From: CAWFQB01 sp965277875
GTDB taxonomy: Bacteria > Armatimonadota > Chthonomonadetes > Chthonomonadales > Chthonomonadaceae
NCBI GenBank assembly: GCA_965277875.1
Contig: CBDIDV010000002.1
Location: 2,790,001 to 2,854,000, forward strand
Direction: 5' to 3'
Length of the DNA: 64,000 bases
A program made the translations under genes and the position numbers. Below the pieces are notes generated by a model. The model worked only from the letters and a program-made list of their open reading frames with translations. It did not search any database and was not told where the DNA came from. Below, in pieces: positions 36,671-44,302 of the stretch. Each line of letters starts with the position of its first letter. The first letter of the stretch is position 1.

Positions 36671-37012
36671 ATGAAAGCAGCAACGGAAGCAACGGAACGG
36701 ATGGTCATCGTGGCGTATCGTCCGCATTCAGGAGCGGAGCAGCCGCTGCTGGAACTTATCAGAGAACATATACTGGTTTTGCGGCAGGAGGGATTAGCCA
36801 CCGACTTTACGCCCCTCGTGCTGCGCGCGGCGGATGGAACTCTGCTGGAGATGTTCACATGGCAGTCTGAGGAGGCCATCGCTTCGTCCCACCACAACCC
36901 TGCCGTACAAGCCTTATGGGAACGCTTCGGCACAGTCTGCGAGTACACGCCGCTCGCCGGCCTGCCGGAGTGTCAGGGGCCGTTCGCCACATTCACGCCA
37001 GTGGCGCTGTGA
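36671..37012 (+). CDS. Small protein, possible dimeric alpha/beta-barrel fold
   Basis: 113 residues; AAGGAG precedes the ATG. One ferredoxin-like module is suggested: strand MVIVAYRPH, helix PLLELIREHILVLRQEG, strand TLLEMFTWQSEEAI, helix NPAVQALWERF. This pattern recalls ABM/YciI-type proteins, but no family is certain. Confidence 0.65.
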   Translation: MKAATEATERMVIVAYRPHSGAEQPLLELIREHILVLRQEGLATDFTPLVLRAADGTLLEMFTWQSEEAIASSHHNPAVQALWERFGTVCEYTPLAGLPECQGPFATFTPVAL

Positions 37013-37196
37013 AATAGTTGGCGAGCATTTCGACTTGCGTATTCACGCAAAGGCCGTGCGCCCGTCTCCTGCTGCCGCGTCGAAAGCCACTGTGCGACGC
37101 GGCAGCAAACAACAGTGTAGTCCCTGCTCCCTGCATGGAAGTAAGCGCTGGCTACAGGGAACATGGCGACCAGCAACGGGAACCGTCAGAGGCAGC

Positions 37197-37229
37197 AAAA
37201 AAGGCTTGGAGCAAAATGCTCTAAGCCTT
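37197..37229 (-). terminator. Terminator of the tRNA-Val/tRNA-Asp transcript
   Basis: 13-bp stem (one mismatch) with a 3-nt loop, followed on the minus strand by TTTTTTGC; 27 bp beyond the tRNA-Asp end. Confidence 0.85.
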
Positions 37230-37255
37230 CTTGAGAAACATCGATTATCAGCAAA

Positions 37256-37329
37256 CGAGGATGACGGGGCTCGAACCCGCGACCTCCAGCGTGACAGGCT
37301 GGCGCTCTAACCAACTGAGCTACACCCCC
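37256..37329 (-). tRNA. tRNA-Asp, anticodon GTC
   Basis: Acceptor GGGGGTG pairs with CATCCTC (two G-U pairs), discriminator G as expected for Asp. Anticodon loop CTGTCAC, normal D- and T-arms, no CCA. Confidence 0.93.
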
Positions 37330-37406
37330 AGGAACAAACAGGGGAAACAAATACCAAAACCAATGCCCCGAAGCGAACACGAACAAGGTAACAAGCACAT
37401 CAGACA

Positions 37407-37479
37407 TGGGCGAAACAGGACTTGAACCCGTGACATCTTCGGTGTAAACGAAGCGCTCTACCGACTGAGCTATTCGCCC
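37407..37479 (-). tRNA. tRNA-Val, anticodon TAC
   Basis: Acceptor GGGCGAA/TTTCGCC-type pairing ending in discriminator A. Anticodon loop TTTACAC on a CTTCG/CGAAG stem, T-loop TTCAAGT. Transcribed before tRNA-Asp from one promoter. Confidence 0.93.
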
Positions 37480-37536
37480 GCAAAACTTCGGTTTTAGTTG
37501 ATCTCGTCACGCGCGCCGACTGCCGCAAGCACACAT

Positions 37537-37565
37537 AGTATAGCATGGCCGAATGGGTTTGTCAA
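37537..37565 (-). promoter_or_regulatory. Promoter of the tRNA-Val/tRNA-Asp operon
   Basis: Minus strand TTGACA, 17-bp spacer, TATACT, preceded by an extended TGC. Confidence 0.88.
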
Positions 37566-37607
37566 TGCCCGCCCATCGATTCGCAGGGTGAAAATTCGGC
37601 GGCGCGC

Positions 37608-37778
37608 CACGCGAAACGCCGCAGGGACAATGCGCCCGCCGACTTTTCGCTGCTGCGCCAGAGGGCCCTCAACTTACCGCGCCAGGAGAAGACCTGCAAG
37701 AACGGCCTGACCGTCGAGCGCAGCAAAGCGGGCGGGAATAACGCCTGCTTGCTCCGGGTGTTTGCCAGTTACTCATAG
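37608..37778 (+). pseudogene. Remnant of an ISAs1-like transposase C-terminus
   Basis: The frame reads NAPADFSLLRQRALNLPRQE, then KTCKNGL and further residues, to a TAG at 37776-37778. It closely matches the end of ISAs1-family transposases (NAxENFALLRRxALNLLRQEKTCKRG). Only about 50 residues remain and no start or upstream domain exists. It sits between divergent tRNA promoters, a common insertion target. Confidence 0.7.
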
Positions 37779-37814
37779 CTTTGTGCGTTTGCCCTGTTTA
37801 CCCTGTCGCAGGTC

Positions 37815-37844
37815 TTGACAAATCGGGCGCCGCCGCCGTATAAT
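37815..37844 (+). promoter_or_regulatory. Promoter of the tRNA-Glu/tRNA-Leu transcript
   Basis: TTGACA (37815-37820), 18-bp spacer, TATAAT (37839-37844). Confidence 0.9.
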
Positions 37845-37927
37845 AGGGTGTTTGCAAATCGCGCAGGTATGTGCTTGTTGAGGGCGACAAATCTCTTTAT
37901 GAGCGAAATGCCGCCTGCGCGCACTGT

Positions 37928-37999
37928 GGGGATATCGTCTAGAGGTTAGGACGGGGGATTTTCAGTCCTTAAGCCGGGGTTCGATTCCCCGTATCCCTA
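37928..37999 (+). tRNA. tRNA-Glu, anticodon TTC
   Basis: Acceptor GGGGATA with TATCCCT (terminal G-U), D-arm GTCTAGAGG typical of Glu, anticodon loop TTTTCAG, T-arm CGGGG-TTCGATT-CCCCG. CCA not encoded. Confidence 0.93.
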
Positions 38000-38005
38000 T
38001 CGGAA

Positions 38006-38075
38006 GGATTTAGGAAGCAGGAAAGAGGGGGCGCAGATTTTTCTGACCCCTGAATCCTGCCTCCTGATCCCTTCT
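38006..38075. repeat. Heptamer-register block between two tRNA genes
   Basis: Ten 7-mers: GGATTTA, GGAAGCA, GGAAAGA, GGGGGCG, CAGATTT, TTCTGAC, CCCTGAA, TCCTGCC, TCCTGAT, CCCTTCT. The first and last parts are partly complementary and fill the whole spacer from tRNA-Glu to tRNA-Leu. Confidence 0.75.
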
Positions 38076-38079
38076 GTTC

Positions 38080-38161
38080 GCCGAGGTGGTGAAATGGCAG
38101 ACACGTACGCTTGAGGTGCGTATGCTCAAAAGGCTTGCAGGTTCAAGTCCTGTCCTCGGCA
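38080..38161 (+). tRNA. tRNA-Leu, anticodon GAG
   Basis: Acceptor GCCGAGG/CCTCGGC, discriminator A, anticodon loop TTGAGGT on a TACGC/GCGTA stem, class II variable arm. No CCA. Confidence 0.94.
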
Positions 38162-38284
38162 TTGTTTCGTTTGCGGGTTGTAAGTTCGTAGATTTGATAA
38201 GTTCTATTCAGCGTCAACACAAAACAGCGTTTCACTTCATTTACTTGTGGGTAGATGCAGCGGAACGCTGTTTTGTTTGTCGTT

Positions 38285-39286
38285 TTATTTGTGGATGGAG
38301 GCGGGCAGGCTGTCCAGCCAGCGGGATTGCAGCAGGGCAATGGCCTGCTCCTTTGCTTTGGCTTCGACCTCGATCCACGGCGCGCGGCGGTACACGGAGG
38401 GCATTTGCGTGACCAGATCGCTGTGGCGGGTGTCGGCAAAAAAGGCGCGGCCATTAGAGATATGCGTCAGTTGCCATGCGGGGTCGGGCCACGTCTCGCG
38501 CGCCGCCCAGAACATCTCGTGTACGCTGCCGTCCTCGTAGCTGACGAGTTTCTCATGTCAGACATGGTGATGCGCGTCGAACACCATCGGCACACCGGCG
38601 CGTCGGCACACGTCCAGTATCTCCGCGCCGGAGTACGCGTCTTCGTCGTTTTCCAGTATCAGGCGGGAGCGTATGGGCGCGTCGAGCGTGTCAATCGTCC
38701 GTACCAGGGCGTCGGCGCGATTGGATTTGCCGCCGTGTATCTCCATTGGGCAGGCGAGCGAGCGGGGCTGGCCCAGCATGTCCAGTATATGCGCGTGCAT
38801 TTGCAGGGTGCGGATGCTGTTCGCCACCACATTGGCGCTGTCCGAGGACAGCACGACGAACTGCTCCGGGTGCGAGAGCAGGCGCACGTTCAGACGGCGC
38901 GCGCTTTCGCCCGCCTGATGCAGCAGCCACGCGCACCGGTTCAGCACGTCCTCATAGGCCGGATCATCGGCGAACGGCAGCAGGTTCGATGAGATGCGGT
39001 ACATGCCGATATTGCGCGCCCGACAATAAGCAATTGCGCGGTCGAGTCTGAGCAGATTGTCCTCATAGATGTCGCGCAGGATCGTGGGCCGTTCGCTTTC
39101 GGGGAATTGCAGCAGGCGTGTGCGCGTGATCGTGCGGAAGCGTATGGCATCGGTCGTGGTAATGCACACCAGACCCAAACGCGGGCCGGACGTTTCCCCG
39201 GACGCGTTTATGTCAATGCTCTTTGTGCCGCGGTTCGCCGCTTCCACTGTGCTGTCCGCTGTTTCCACTGTCTTTTCTGCATTCAT
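38285..39286 (-). pseudogene. uvsE: UV damage endonuclease gene interrupted by an in-frame TGA
   Basis: From the ATG at 39286 the frame encodes a UVDE TIM-barrel protein: RLGLVCITTTDAIRFRTITR, YRISSNLLPFADDP, LNVRLLSHPEQFVVLSS, LILENDEDAYSGAEIL and PMVFDAHHHV. A TGA at 38560-38558 then stops it after 242 codons of reading. The same frame continues for 90 codons with clearly conserved UVDE sequence (HEKLVSYEDGSVHEMFW, LTHISNGR, TRHSDLV, APWIEVEAKAKEQAI) and ends at TAA 38285. Those last residues carry metal-binding His/Glu, so the short product should be inactive. Explanations: recent nonsense mutation, assembly error, or readthrough. The gene normally incises DNA 5' of UV photoproducts. Confidence 0.85.
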
Positions 39287-39600
39287 TCTTTCTACTACGC
39301 GGCAAACAGCCAAACACGCCCGACACGTCAAAAATTTGCGGCGCTTACTTCGCCTTCCAGGGTTGTTGCGCCTGCTCTCCTTGTCTCCTCTTCTCCCTGT
39401 CTCCTCTTCTTTCTCCTCATGGCGCGTCTTTTGCAGGGAATCACGGACGCCGACACGAATATAGGACAGGCGCAAATGCCGCACGCGGCCCTCTAAGCGT
39501 CAAAGATTGACGCTGGAAGTCCTGAACGGCATTATACGCGCTTCATAATTTTCAAGAAGCACCGAATGCACAAAAATCGGATGTACGAAGGAGAACGGAA
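39287..39600. other. 314-bp intergenic region before the isocitrate dehydrogenase gene
   Basis: Contains an octamer-type pyrimidine repeat near 39379-39420 (CTCCTTGT, CTCCTCTT, CTCCCTGT, CTCCTCTT), an 8-bp hairpin (39496-39514, AGCGTCAA/TTGACGCT) and a possible promoter (TTGACG 39507, 17 bp, CATTAT). No gene seen. Confidence 0.55.
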
Positions 39601-40668
39601 TTGGCACATAACGTAACCTTGATACGCGGCGATGGAACCGGCCCCGAACTGGTCGAGGCCGCCAAAAAGGTGCTGGACGCTACGGGCGTGGGCTTCAACT
39701 GGGACGTCGTCGAGGCGGGCGTGGACATCATGGAAACGGCAGGCACACCGCTTCCCCCCAATGTCGTCGAGAGCATCCGCAAAAATAAAGTGGCCCTGAA
39801 AGGCCCGATCACCACGCCCATCGGCAGTGGGTTCCGCTCGGTCAACGTGGCCCTGCGTAAGGAACTGGACTTGTACGCGTGCGTGCGCCCATGCAAATAC
39901 TATCCCGGCATCCGCAGCAAGTACGAGGACGTAGATCTGGTCATCGTGCGCGAAAATACCGAAGACCTGTACGCGGGCGTGGAGTACGATACGGGCAGCG
40001 TCGAGGCCAACGAGATCATTAAAATGGCGGGCGGCAAGATCCGCGAAAATTCCGCCATCAGCATCAAGCCGTTTTCCGATTTCGGGTCGCGTCGCATCAT
40101 CAAGTTCGCGTTCGATTACGCCCGCGCCAATGGCCGCAAGAAGATCAGCGCGGTCGCCAAAGCCAACATCATGAAGTACACGGACGGCCTGTTCTTCCGC
40201 GTCGGGCAGGAGGTCGCCAAAGACTATCCCGACATCGAGTATCAGGAAGTCCTGGTAGACAACATGTGTATGCAGCTTGTGCAGAAGCCGGAACTGTACG
40301 ACGTGCTGGTGCTGCCCAACCTGTACGGCGACATTCTTTCCGACCTGTGTGCGGGGCTTGTGGGCGGTCTGGGCGTGGCCCCCGGCGCGAACATCGGCAA
40401 TGACGCGGCCCTGTTCGAGCCGACGCACGGCAGCGCGCCCAAGTACAAGGGCCAGAACAAGGTGAACCCGTGCGCCCTGATCCTGTCGGGCGTGCTGATG
40501 CTGCGCTATTTGCAGGAGACCGAGGCCGCCGACCGCCTGGAAAAGGCCATCAGCATCGTCATCAAAGAGGGCAAAGATGTCACGTATGACATGAAGCCCG
40601 ACCGCAGTGACCCCACGGCAGTTGGCACGTCCGAAATGGCCGACGCCATCATCGCAAAGATGCAGTAA
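39601..40668 (+). CDS. NAD-type isocitrate / isopropylmalate dehydrogenase family
   Basis: 355 residues from a TTG at 39601 with AAGGAG 7 nt upstream. The beta-decarboxylating dehydrogenase fold is complete: LIRGDGTGPELV, DLYACVRPCKYYPGI, IVRENTEDLYAGVEY, KANIMKYTDGLF and LPNLYGDILSDLCAGLVGG. The ENTEDLYAGVE and CVRP segments resemble NAD-dependent isocitrate dehydrogenases (Thermus/Idh3 type) more than LeuB, so oxidation of isocitrate to 2-oxoglutarate is the likely reaction. Malate dehydrogenase lies 3.6 kb downstream on the same strand. Confidence 0.88.
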   Translation: MAHNVTLIRGDGTGPELVEAAKKVLDATGVGFNWDVVEAGVDIMETAGTPLPPNVVESIRKNKVALKGPITTPIGSGFRSVNVALRKELDLYACVRPCKYYPGIRSKYEDVDLVIVRENTEDLYAGVEYDTGSVEANEIIKMAGGKIRENSAISIKPFSDFGSRRIIKFAFDYARANGRKKISAVAKANIMKYTDGLFFRVGQEVAKDYPDIEYQEVLVDNMCMQLVQKPELYDVLVLPNLYGDILSDLCAGLVGGLGVAPGANIGNDAALFEPTHGSAPKYKGQNKVNPCALILSGVLMLRYLQETEAADRLEKAISIVIKEGKDVTYDMKPDRSDPTAVGTSEMADAIIAKMQ

Positions 40669-40752
40669 GCGTTGAGCGTTGAGTGTCAGGCGTTGAGCGT
40701 TAAGTACAAGGACGTGAACTTGACGCTCAACGCTGGACGCTTAACGCTCCTG
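40669..40752. repeat. Twelve-unit heptamer repeat block
   Basis: GCGTTGA, GCGTTGA, GTGTCAG, GCGTTGA, GCGTTAA, GTACAAG, GACGTGA, ACTTGAC, GCTCAAC, GCTGGAC, GCTTAAC, GCTCCTG in unbroken 7-nt register. It starts at the base after the dehydrogenase stop. The two halves form an imperfect 17-bp hairpin (40689-40705 with 40718-40734). Confidence 0.85.
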
Positions 40753-40764
40753 GAGCAGTTTCAC

Positions 40765-41358
40765 ATGGCAATCGCGCAATCCAGTTTGCCGTCCGCCGTC
40801 CTACCGCAGCCCATGACATACGAGCAGTATCTGGCGGAGCCGGAGTTTGGCGGAAGATACGACATTGTAGATGGGACGGTTATTGTCGTGGGAACAACAG
40901 AGGAGCATCAGGATATAGTTCGCAATTTTGGTGAACTGTTGCGTATTTATCAGAGGCGTCACCAAGCCGGGAAGGTGATAGTCGCCCCGCGTGACGTGCT
41001 TATCAGCCGCGTTCCTTTGCGAACGCGGCAGCCGGACGCAATGTTTATCAGCAATGCTCGTCACGCGCAAAATCCCCCGCGTGAAAGTGCTGTACCGATG
41101 CAGGGCGCTCCCGAATTGATTGTAGAGGTGATTTCGGACAGCGAGAAAAACCGCAATTTGAACGCAAAACTCGCAGACTATCAGCGCGTGGACGTGCGTG
41201 AAGGCTGGATTGTGCGGCCCGTGGAACAAACGGTGGAAGTGTTAAGCCTGACGCCGACAACGGTTATATCTGTGGCGACGTACCATGCGGGGCAGAGTGT
41301 GCAGTCCGTCGTATTCCCGGACTTGATTGTCGCTGTGGACACTATTTTTGCAGAGTAG
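40765..41358 (+). CDS. Uma2 family (DUF820) PD-(D/E)XK protein
   Basis: 197 residues from the ATG at 40765 (GGAG upstream). Core motifs: GRYDIVDGTVIVV, TRQPDAMFIS, LIVEVISDSEKN and AKLADYQRVDVREGWIV, giving PD...E-X-S...K. Closely similar to the Uma2 gene at 43628, including the MAIAQ start; the two bracket the methyltransferase/nuclease pair. Confidence 0.88.
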   Translation: MAIAQSSLPSAVLPQPMTYEQYLAEPEFGGRYDIVDGTVIVVGTTEEHQDIVRNFGELLRIYQRRHQAGKVIVAPRDVLISRVPLRTRQPDAMFISNARHAQNPPRESAVPMQGAPELIVEVISDSEKNRNLNAKLADYQRVDVREGWIVRPVEQTVEVLSLTPTTVISVATYHAGQSVQSVVFPDLIVAVDTIFAE

Positions 41359-41408
41359 GCCATGTGGCACAGGCAAAACACCGCAAAGATGTTCATTGAG
41401 GAGAAATT

Positions 41409-41438
41409 ATGTATTTGCAGGAGCAGCGCACATTTTGA
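41409..41438 (+). CDS. Nine-residue leader minicistron before the methyltransferase
   Basis: ATG with GAGGAG 5 nt upstream encodes MYLQEQRTF and stops at a TGA that overlaps the TTG chosen as the methyltransferase start (TTGA). Translation of the leader could feed ribosomes to the weak TTG. Only the arrangement is seen; function is inferred. Confidence 0.45.
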   Translation: MYLQEQRTF

Positions 41439-42562
41439 CAGCCGCGACGCATTCGCAAACAGCGCAGACGGCAGCGGACATTAACGAATCGGAAACAGCG
41501 CACAGCCCTGCATCTTTGCCCAAGCTGACGCTGGATCGGATACACTGCGGCGACTGCCTGCCCTGGCTGCGCGGTTTGCCGGATGGGTGCGCGCAGCTTG
41601 TCATTACGTCGCCGCCCTACTTTCAGCAGCGGGATTACATCGGGGAGGGTCTGGGGCATGAGGCCGATCCCGACGCGTATGTCGCCGCTCTGCTGCCGAT
41701 CTTTCACGAGTGCGCGCGGGTCGTTGGCGCGCAGGGCAGCGTGGTCTTCAACCTGGGCGACAAATACCTCAACGGCAGTCTGGCCCTCGTCCCCTATCGT
41801 TTCGCCCTCGCGGCGTGTGACGCGGAAAAGGTACGATTGGTGAACGCGATCACATGGGTGAAAAGCAACCCGACCCCGCGCCAGTTTCAGCGCAGGCTGG
41901 TCAGCAGCACGGAGCCGTTTTTTCATTTCGTCAAGAACAACGATTATTTTTATGATATGAAGGCATTCATGGCCGAGGACGCGCCTCCGCAGCGCAAGGC
42001 CGCAAACGTAACGGCCAGCATGGGCAAACGGTACTACGAACTGATCGAGGCGTCGGAACTGTCGGACGACGCCAAAACAAAAGCGCGTCACGCGCTGGCT
42101 GCCGTGATTCAGGAGGTGCGCGACGGTCAGACCGCCGGGTACAGAATGAAAATACGCGGCATTCACTCCGAGCCGTTCGGCGGGCAGGAGGGCGGGCGCA
42201 AGATGCACCTGGAGCGCGACGGCTTTACCATCATTCGGCTGATGGGCGGCAAGCTCAAGCGCGACGTGATCGAAACGCCCGTGGAAAGCGTGAAGGGCTG
42301 CAAACATCCCGCCATCTACCCGACCGCCGTTGTCTCGGAATTTCTGCGCCTGCTCACGCGGGCGGGCGACATCGTGATTGACCCGTTTATGGGTTCCGGC
42401 TCTACGGCCCTCGCCTGCAAGCAACTGGATCGCCGCTACCTGGGCTGCGACATCAACCCGGCCTACTGCGCCGAAGCCGAGACGCGCATCGCGCAGGGCG
42501 ATGATCCTGATGCGTCCCTGCGCCTGTTCGTAGACGAGGGCTTTTCTGCCGTCACGATCTAA
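41435..42562 (+). CDS. DNA methyltransferase (beta class, N4-cytosine or N6-adenine)
   Basis: 375 residues if started at the TTG at 41435; no ATG lies between there and the conserved domain. The catalytic motif TSPPYFQQRDY comes first (about 58) and the SAM-binding motif DPFMGSGSTALACK near the C-terminus, the beta-class order; SPP(Y) favours N4-cytosine. The intervening region, with GGKLKRDVIETPV, may be part of target recognition. The following PD-(D/E)XK gene is a likely restriction partner. Uma2 genes flank the pair. Confidence 0.85.
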   Translation: MTAATHSQTAQTAADINESETAHSPASLPKLTLDRIHCGDCLPWLRGLPDGCAQLVITSPPYFQQRDYIGEGLGHEADPDAYVAALLPIFHECARVVGAQGSVVFNLGDKYLNGSLALVPYRFALAACDAEKVRLVNAITWVKSNPTPRQFQRRLVSSTEPFFHFVKNNDYFYDMKAFMAEDAPPQRKAANVTASMGKRYYELIEASELSDDAKTKARHALAAVIQEVRDGQTAGYRMKIRGIHSEPFGGQEGGRKMHLERDGFTIIRLMGGKLKRDVIETPVESVKGCKHPAIYPTAVVSEFLRLLTRAGDIVIDPFMGSGSTALACKQLDRRYLGCDINPAYCAEAETRIAQGDDPDASLRLFVDEGFSAVTI

Positions 42563-42610
42563 GGTGCGCGGAGCAGTACATTCGACGCTGACATTACACA
42601 AGAGGCGATC

Positions 42611-43537
42611 ATGAGCAAGCAGGACGATTTCCAGCAGGTTATTTCAGAAGCAGACATAGATTGGCTGTTCTGTATTGAGCTAAACACTTGCCATAACTTC
42701 CGGCAGTGGGTTGCCGCGCATATTTTTCCCGAAGCCGAAAAGTTTGAACATGACCGCGCCTGGAGGTCTGTATCAAACTCGGAAGGAGAGTCGGATGTAT
42801 TATGGCGTATCGAATTAGCTGGGAAAGGGCATGTCATTTGTCTTATCGAAAACAAAATAAAGGCGGCGGCGCAGCCGGATCAGTACAAACGCTATGTTGT
42901 CCGAGGGGAAGACTATGTCAAAAAAGGCAAATGTCAGCAAGTCTACGTCGTGCTGCTTGCGCCTAAGAAGTACAGTTCTATTGACTCAAGCGCCTACCCT
43001 TATCGCATTCGCTATGAAGATATTGAAGCTTGGTTTCGGGCGCGACCCGATGAACGCTCACAGTATCTCGCATGGATTTATGAAACTGCAATTAAGAAGC
43101 AGGGAGCTTTAGCGCCGATAGACGAGGATATGCTGCAGTTTCAGCAAAGCATCTGGGGGCTGGCGAGTAGTGAATTTCCACATCTGCGTGTCAGCGAACC
43201 CCGCAATGTCAGTATAACGCAGGATTGGATTTACATGAAAAAACATGCGGGATACCAGATTATCTACAAGATGTACAAAAAGAACGGAATATACACCTAC
43301 TGCGTCGTAGATTTGGAACTGGCCGGACGCGGCGACAATGTTGAATGCCTGAAAGAACAGTACAGTCAGGCGCTTTCATCAACAGGCATTGTGGTTGAGA
43401 AGGCGAGTAAGTCCGCTGTGTTCAGGCTGCAAGTTCCTTTTGTCGCGCCGCCGCATTACGACGAGGAAAAAGTTCGTGCCGCCCTGCAAGCCGCTTCGGA
43501 TCTGAAGGCGTGGTGGGAAAAAGTGAAGGCTGATTGA
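42611..43537 (+). CDS. PD-(D/E)XK nuclease-like protein, putative restriction partner
   Basis: 308 residues; GAGG precedes the ATG. The nuclease core is ESDVLWRIEL...CLIENKIKAAAQPDQYKRY: an acidic residue, then I-E-N-K and the Gln-Pro-Asp-Gln that is common in PDDEXK_4-type proteins. The C-terminal half (YQIIYKMYKKNGIYTYCVVD) may bind DNA. The base composition is visibly AT-richer than its neighbours, suggesting transfer. Position 48 bp after a methyltransferase supports a restriction role, but this is inference. Confidence 0.65.
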   Translation: MSKQDDFQQVISEADIDWLFCIELNTCHNFRQWVAAHIFPEAEKFEHDRAWRSVSNSEGESDVLWRIELAGKGHVICLIENKIKAAAQPDQYKRYVVRGEDYVKKGKCQQVYVVLLAPKKYSSIDSSAYPYRIRYEDIEAWFRARPDERSQYLAWIYETAIKKQGALAPIDEDMLQFQQSIWGLASSEFPHLRVSEPRNVSITQDWIYMKKHAGYQIIYKMYKKNGIYTYCVVDLELAGRGDNVECLKEQYSQALSSTGIVVEKASKSAVFRLQVPFVAPPHYDEEKVRAALQAASDLKAWWEKVKAD

Positions 43538-43627
43538 AAGCCGTTAGAGGCGGATTATCAGGCAAGTACGGACATCAAAGCGGCGCATATCGAACGCTGG
43601 AACGCGCTGAAAATGAGGGGGTGAAAC

Positions 43628-44209
43628 ATGGCAATCGCACAGCCACCTATTCCGTCAACACTGCTGACGTATGCGCAGTACATGGCGGAAGGCGAGATCA
43701 ATCAGCGGTACGACATTCTGGACGGAGTACGGCTTGTGACCAATCCGACGCGGCGGCATCAGCGCATCCTGCAAAACTTTTTGCGCGCGTTTGGGGAGTT
43801 TGAAACGACAGGCGGCAGGGGCCAGGTCGTGGCTGCGCCCTGCGACGTGCTTATCTCGCGGCAGCCCCTGCGGACGCGGCAGCCGGACGCGCTGTTTATC
43901 AGCCCTGCGCGGCTGGCGCACAATCCGCCCGACGGTGATCCCGCGCCGCTTAGCCCCGCGCCGGAACTGGTTGTCGAGATCGTTTCGCCAAGCGACACGC
44001 GCGCCGTGCTGGCGGCGAAACTGGCGGACTATCAGCGCGTGGAGGTGCAGGAGTGCTGGGTGGCGTATCCGGGAACCGAGACCGTCGAGGTTCTGCTGCT
44101 GACGCAAACGCAGCTGACGCTCGCCGCCGTGTACAGCGCGGGGCAAACGGTGCATTCTGTTGTTTTCCCCGGCCTGACTGCCGCCGTTGACGCATTATTC
44201 GCCGCGTGA
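43628..44209 (+). CDS. Uma2 family (DUF820) PD-(D/E)XK protein
   Basis: 193 residues; GAGGGGG precedes the ATG. Motifs QRYDILDGVRLV, TRQPDALFIS, LVVEIVSPSDTR and AKLADYQRVEVQECWVA preserve the nuclease-like residues. It shares the MAIAQ start and much of its sequence with the gene at 40765, so one probably arose from the other around the methyltransferase/nuclease insert. Confidence 0.88.
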   Translation: MAIAQPPIPSTLLTYAQYMAEGEINQRYDILDGVRLVTNPTRRHQRILQNFLRAFGEFETTGGRGQVVAAPCDVLISRQPLRTRQPDALFISPARLAHNPPDGDPAPLSPAPELVVEIVSPSDTRAVLAAKLADYQRVEVQECWVAYPGTETVEVLLLTQTQLTLAAVYSAGQTVHSVVFPGLTAAVDALFAA

Positions 44210-44302
44210 AACGTGTATTTAGTTGTTTTTCAAATACCAATACAAAAACTTCCCGGAGAATTATAGAATACTCCAAGAAGGAAGATCACAAGGAAGAGCA
44301 TC

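Noticed and set aside
36034..36948. 304-codon minus-strand frame
   Set aside because: Overlaps the VOC gene and the next small gene, both with ribosome sites and sensible folds; no motif in the minus frame.
38510..38560. Selenocysteine insertion at the uvsE TGA
   Set aside because: The stem after the TGA is only 5 bp, UVDE selenoproteins are not known to me, and no selenocysteine machinery is in the window; nonsense mutation or base error is simpler.
38558..38560. Genome-wide recoding of TGA as a sense codon
   Set aside because: TGA ends many intact genes here (for example 3781, 8117, 24464, 60793).
44200..44220. GCGTGAAACGTG as a parS site
   Set aside because: Only half of the TGTTTCACGTGAAACA palindrome is matched and it is 14 kb from parB.
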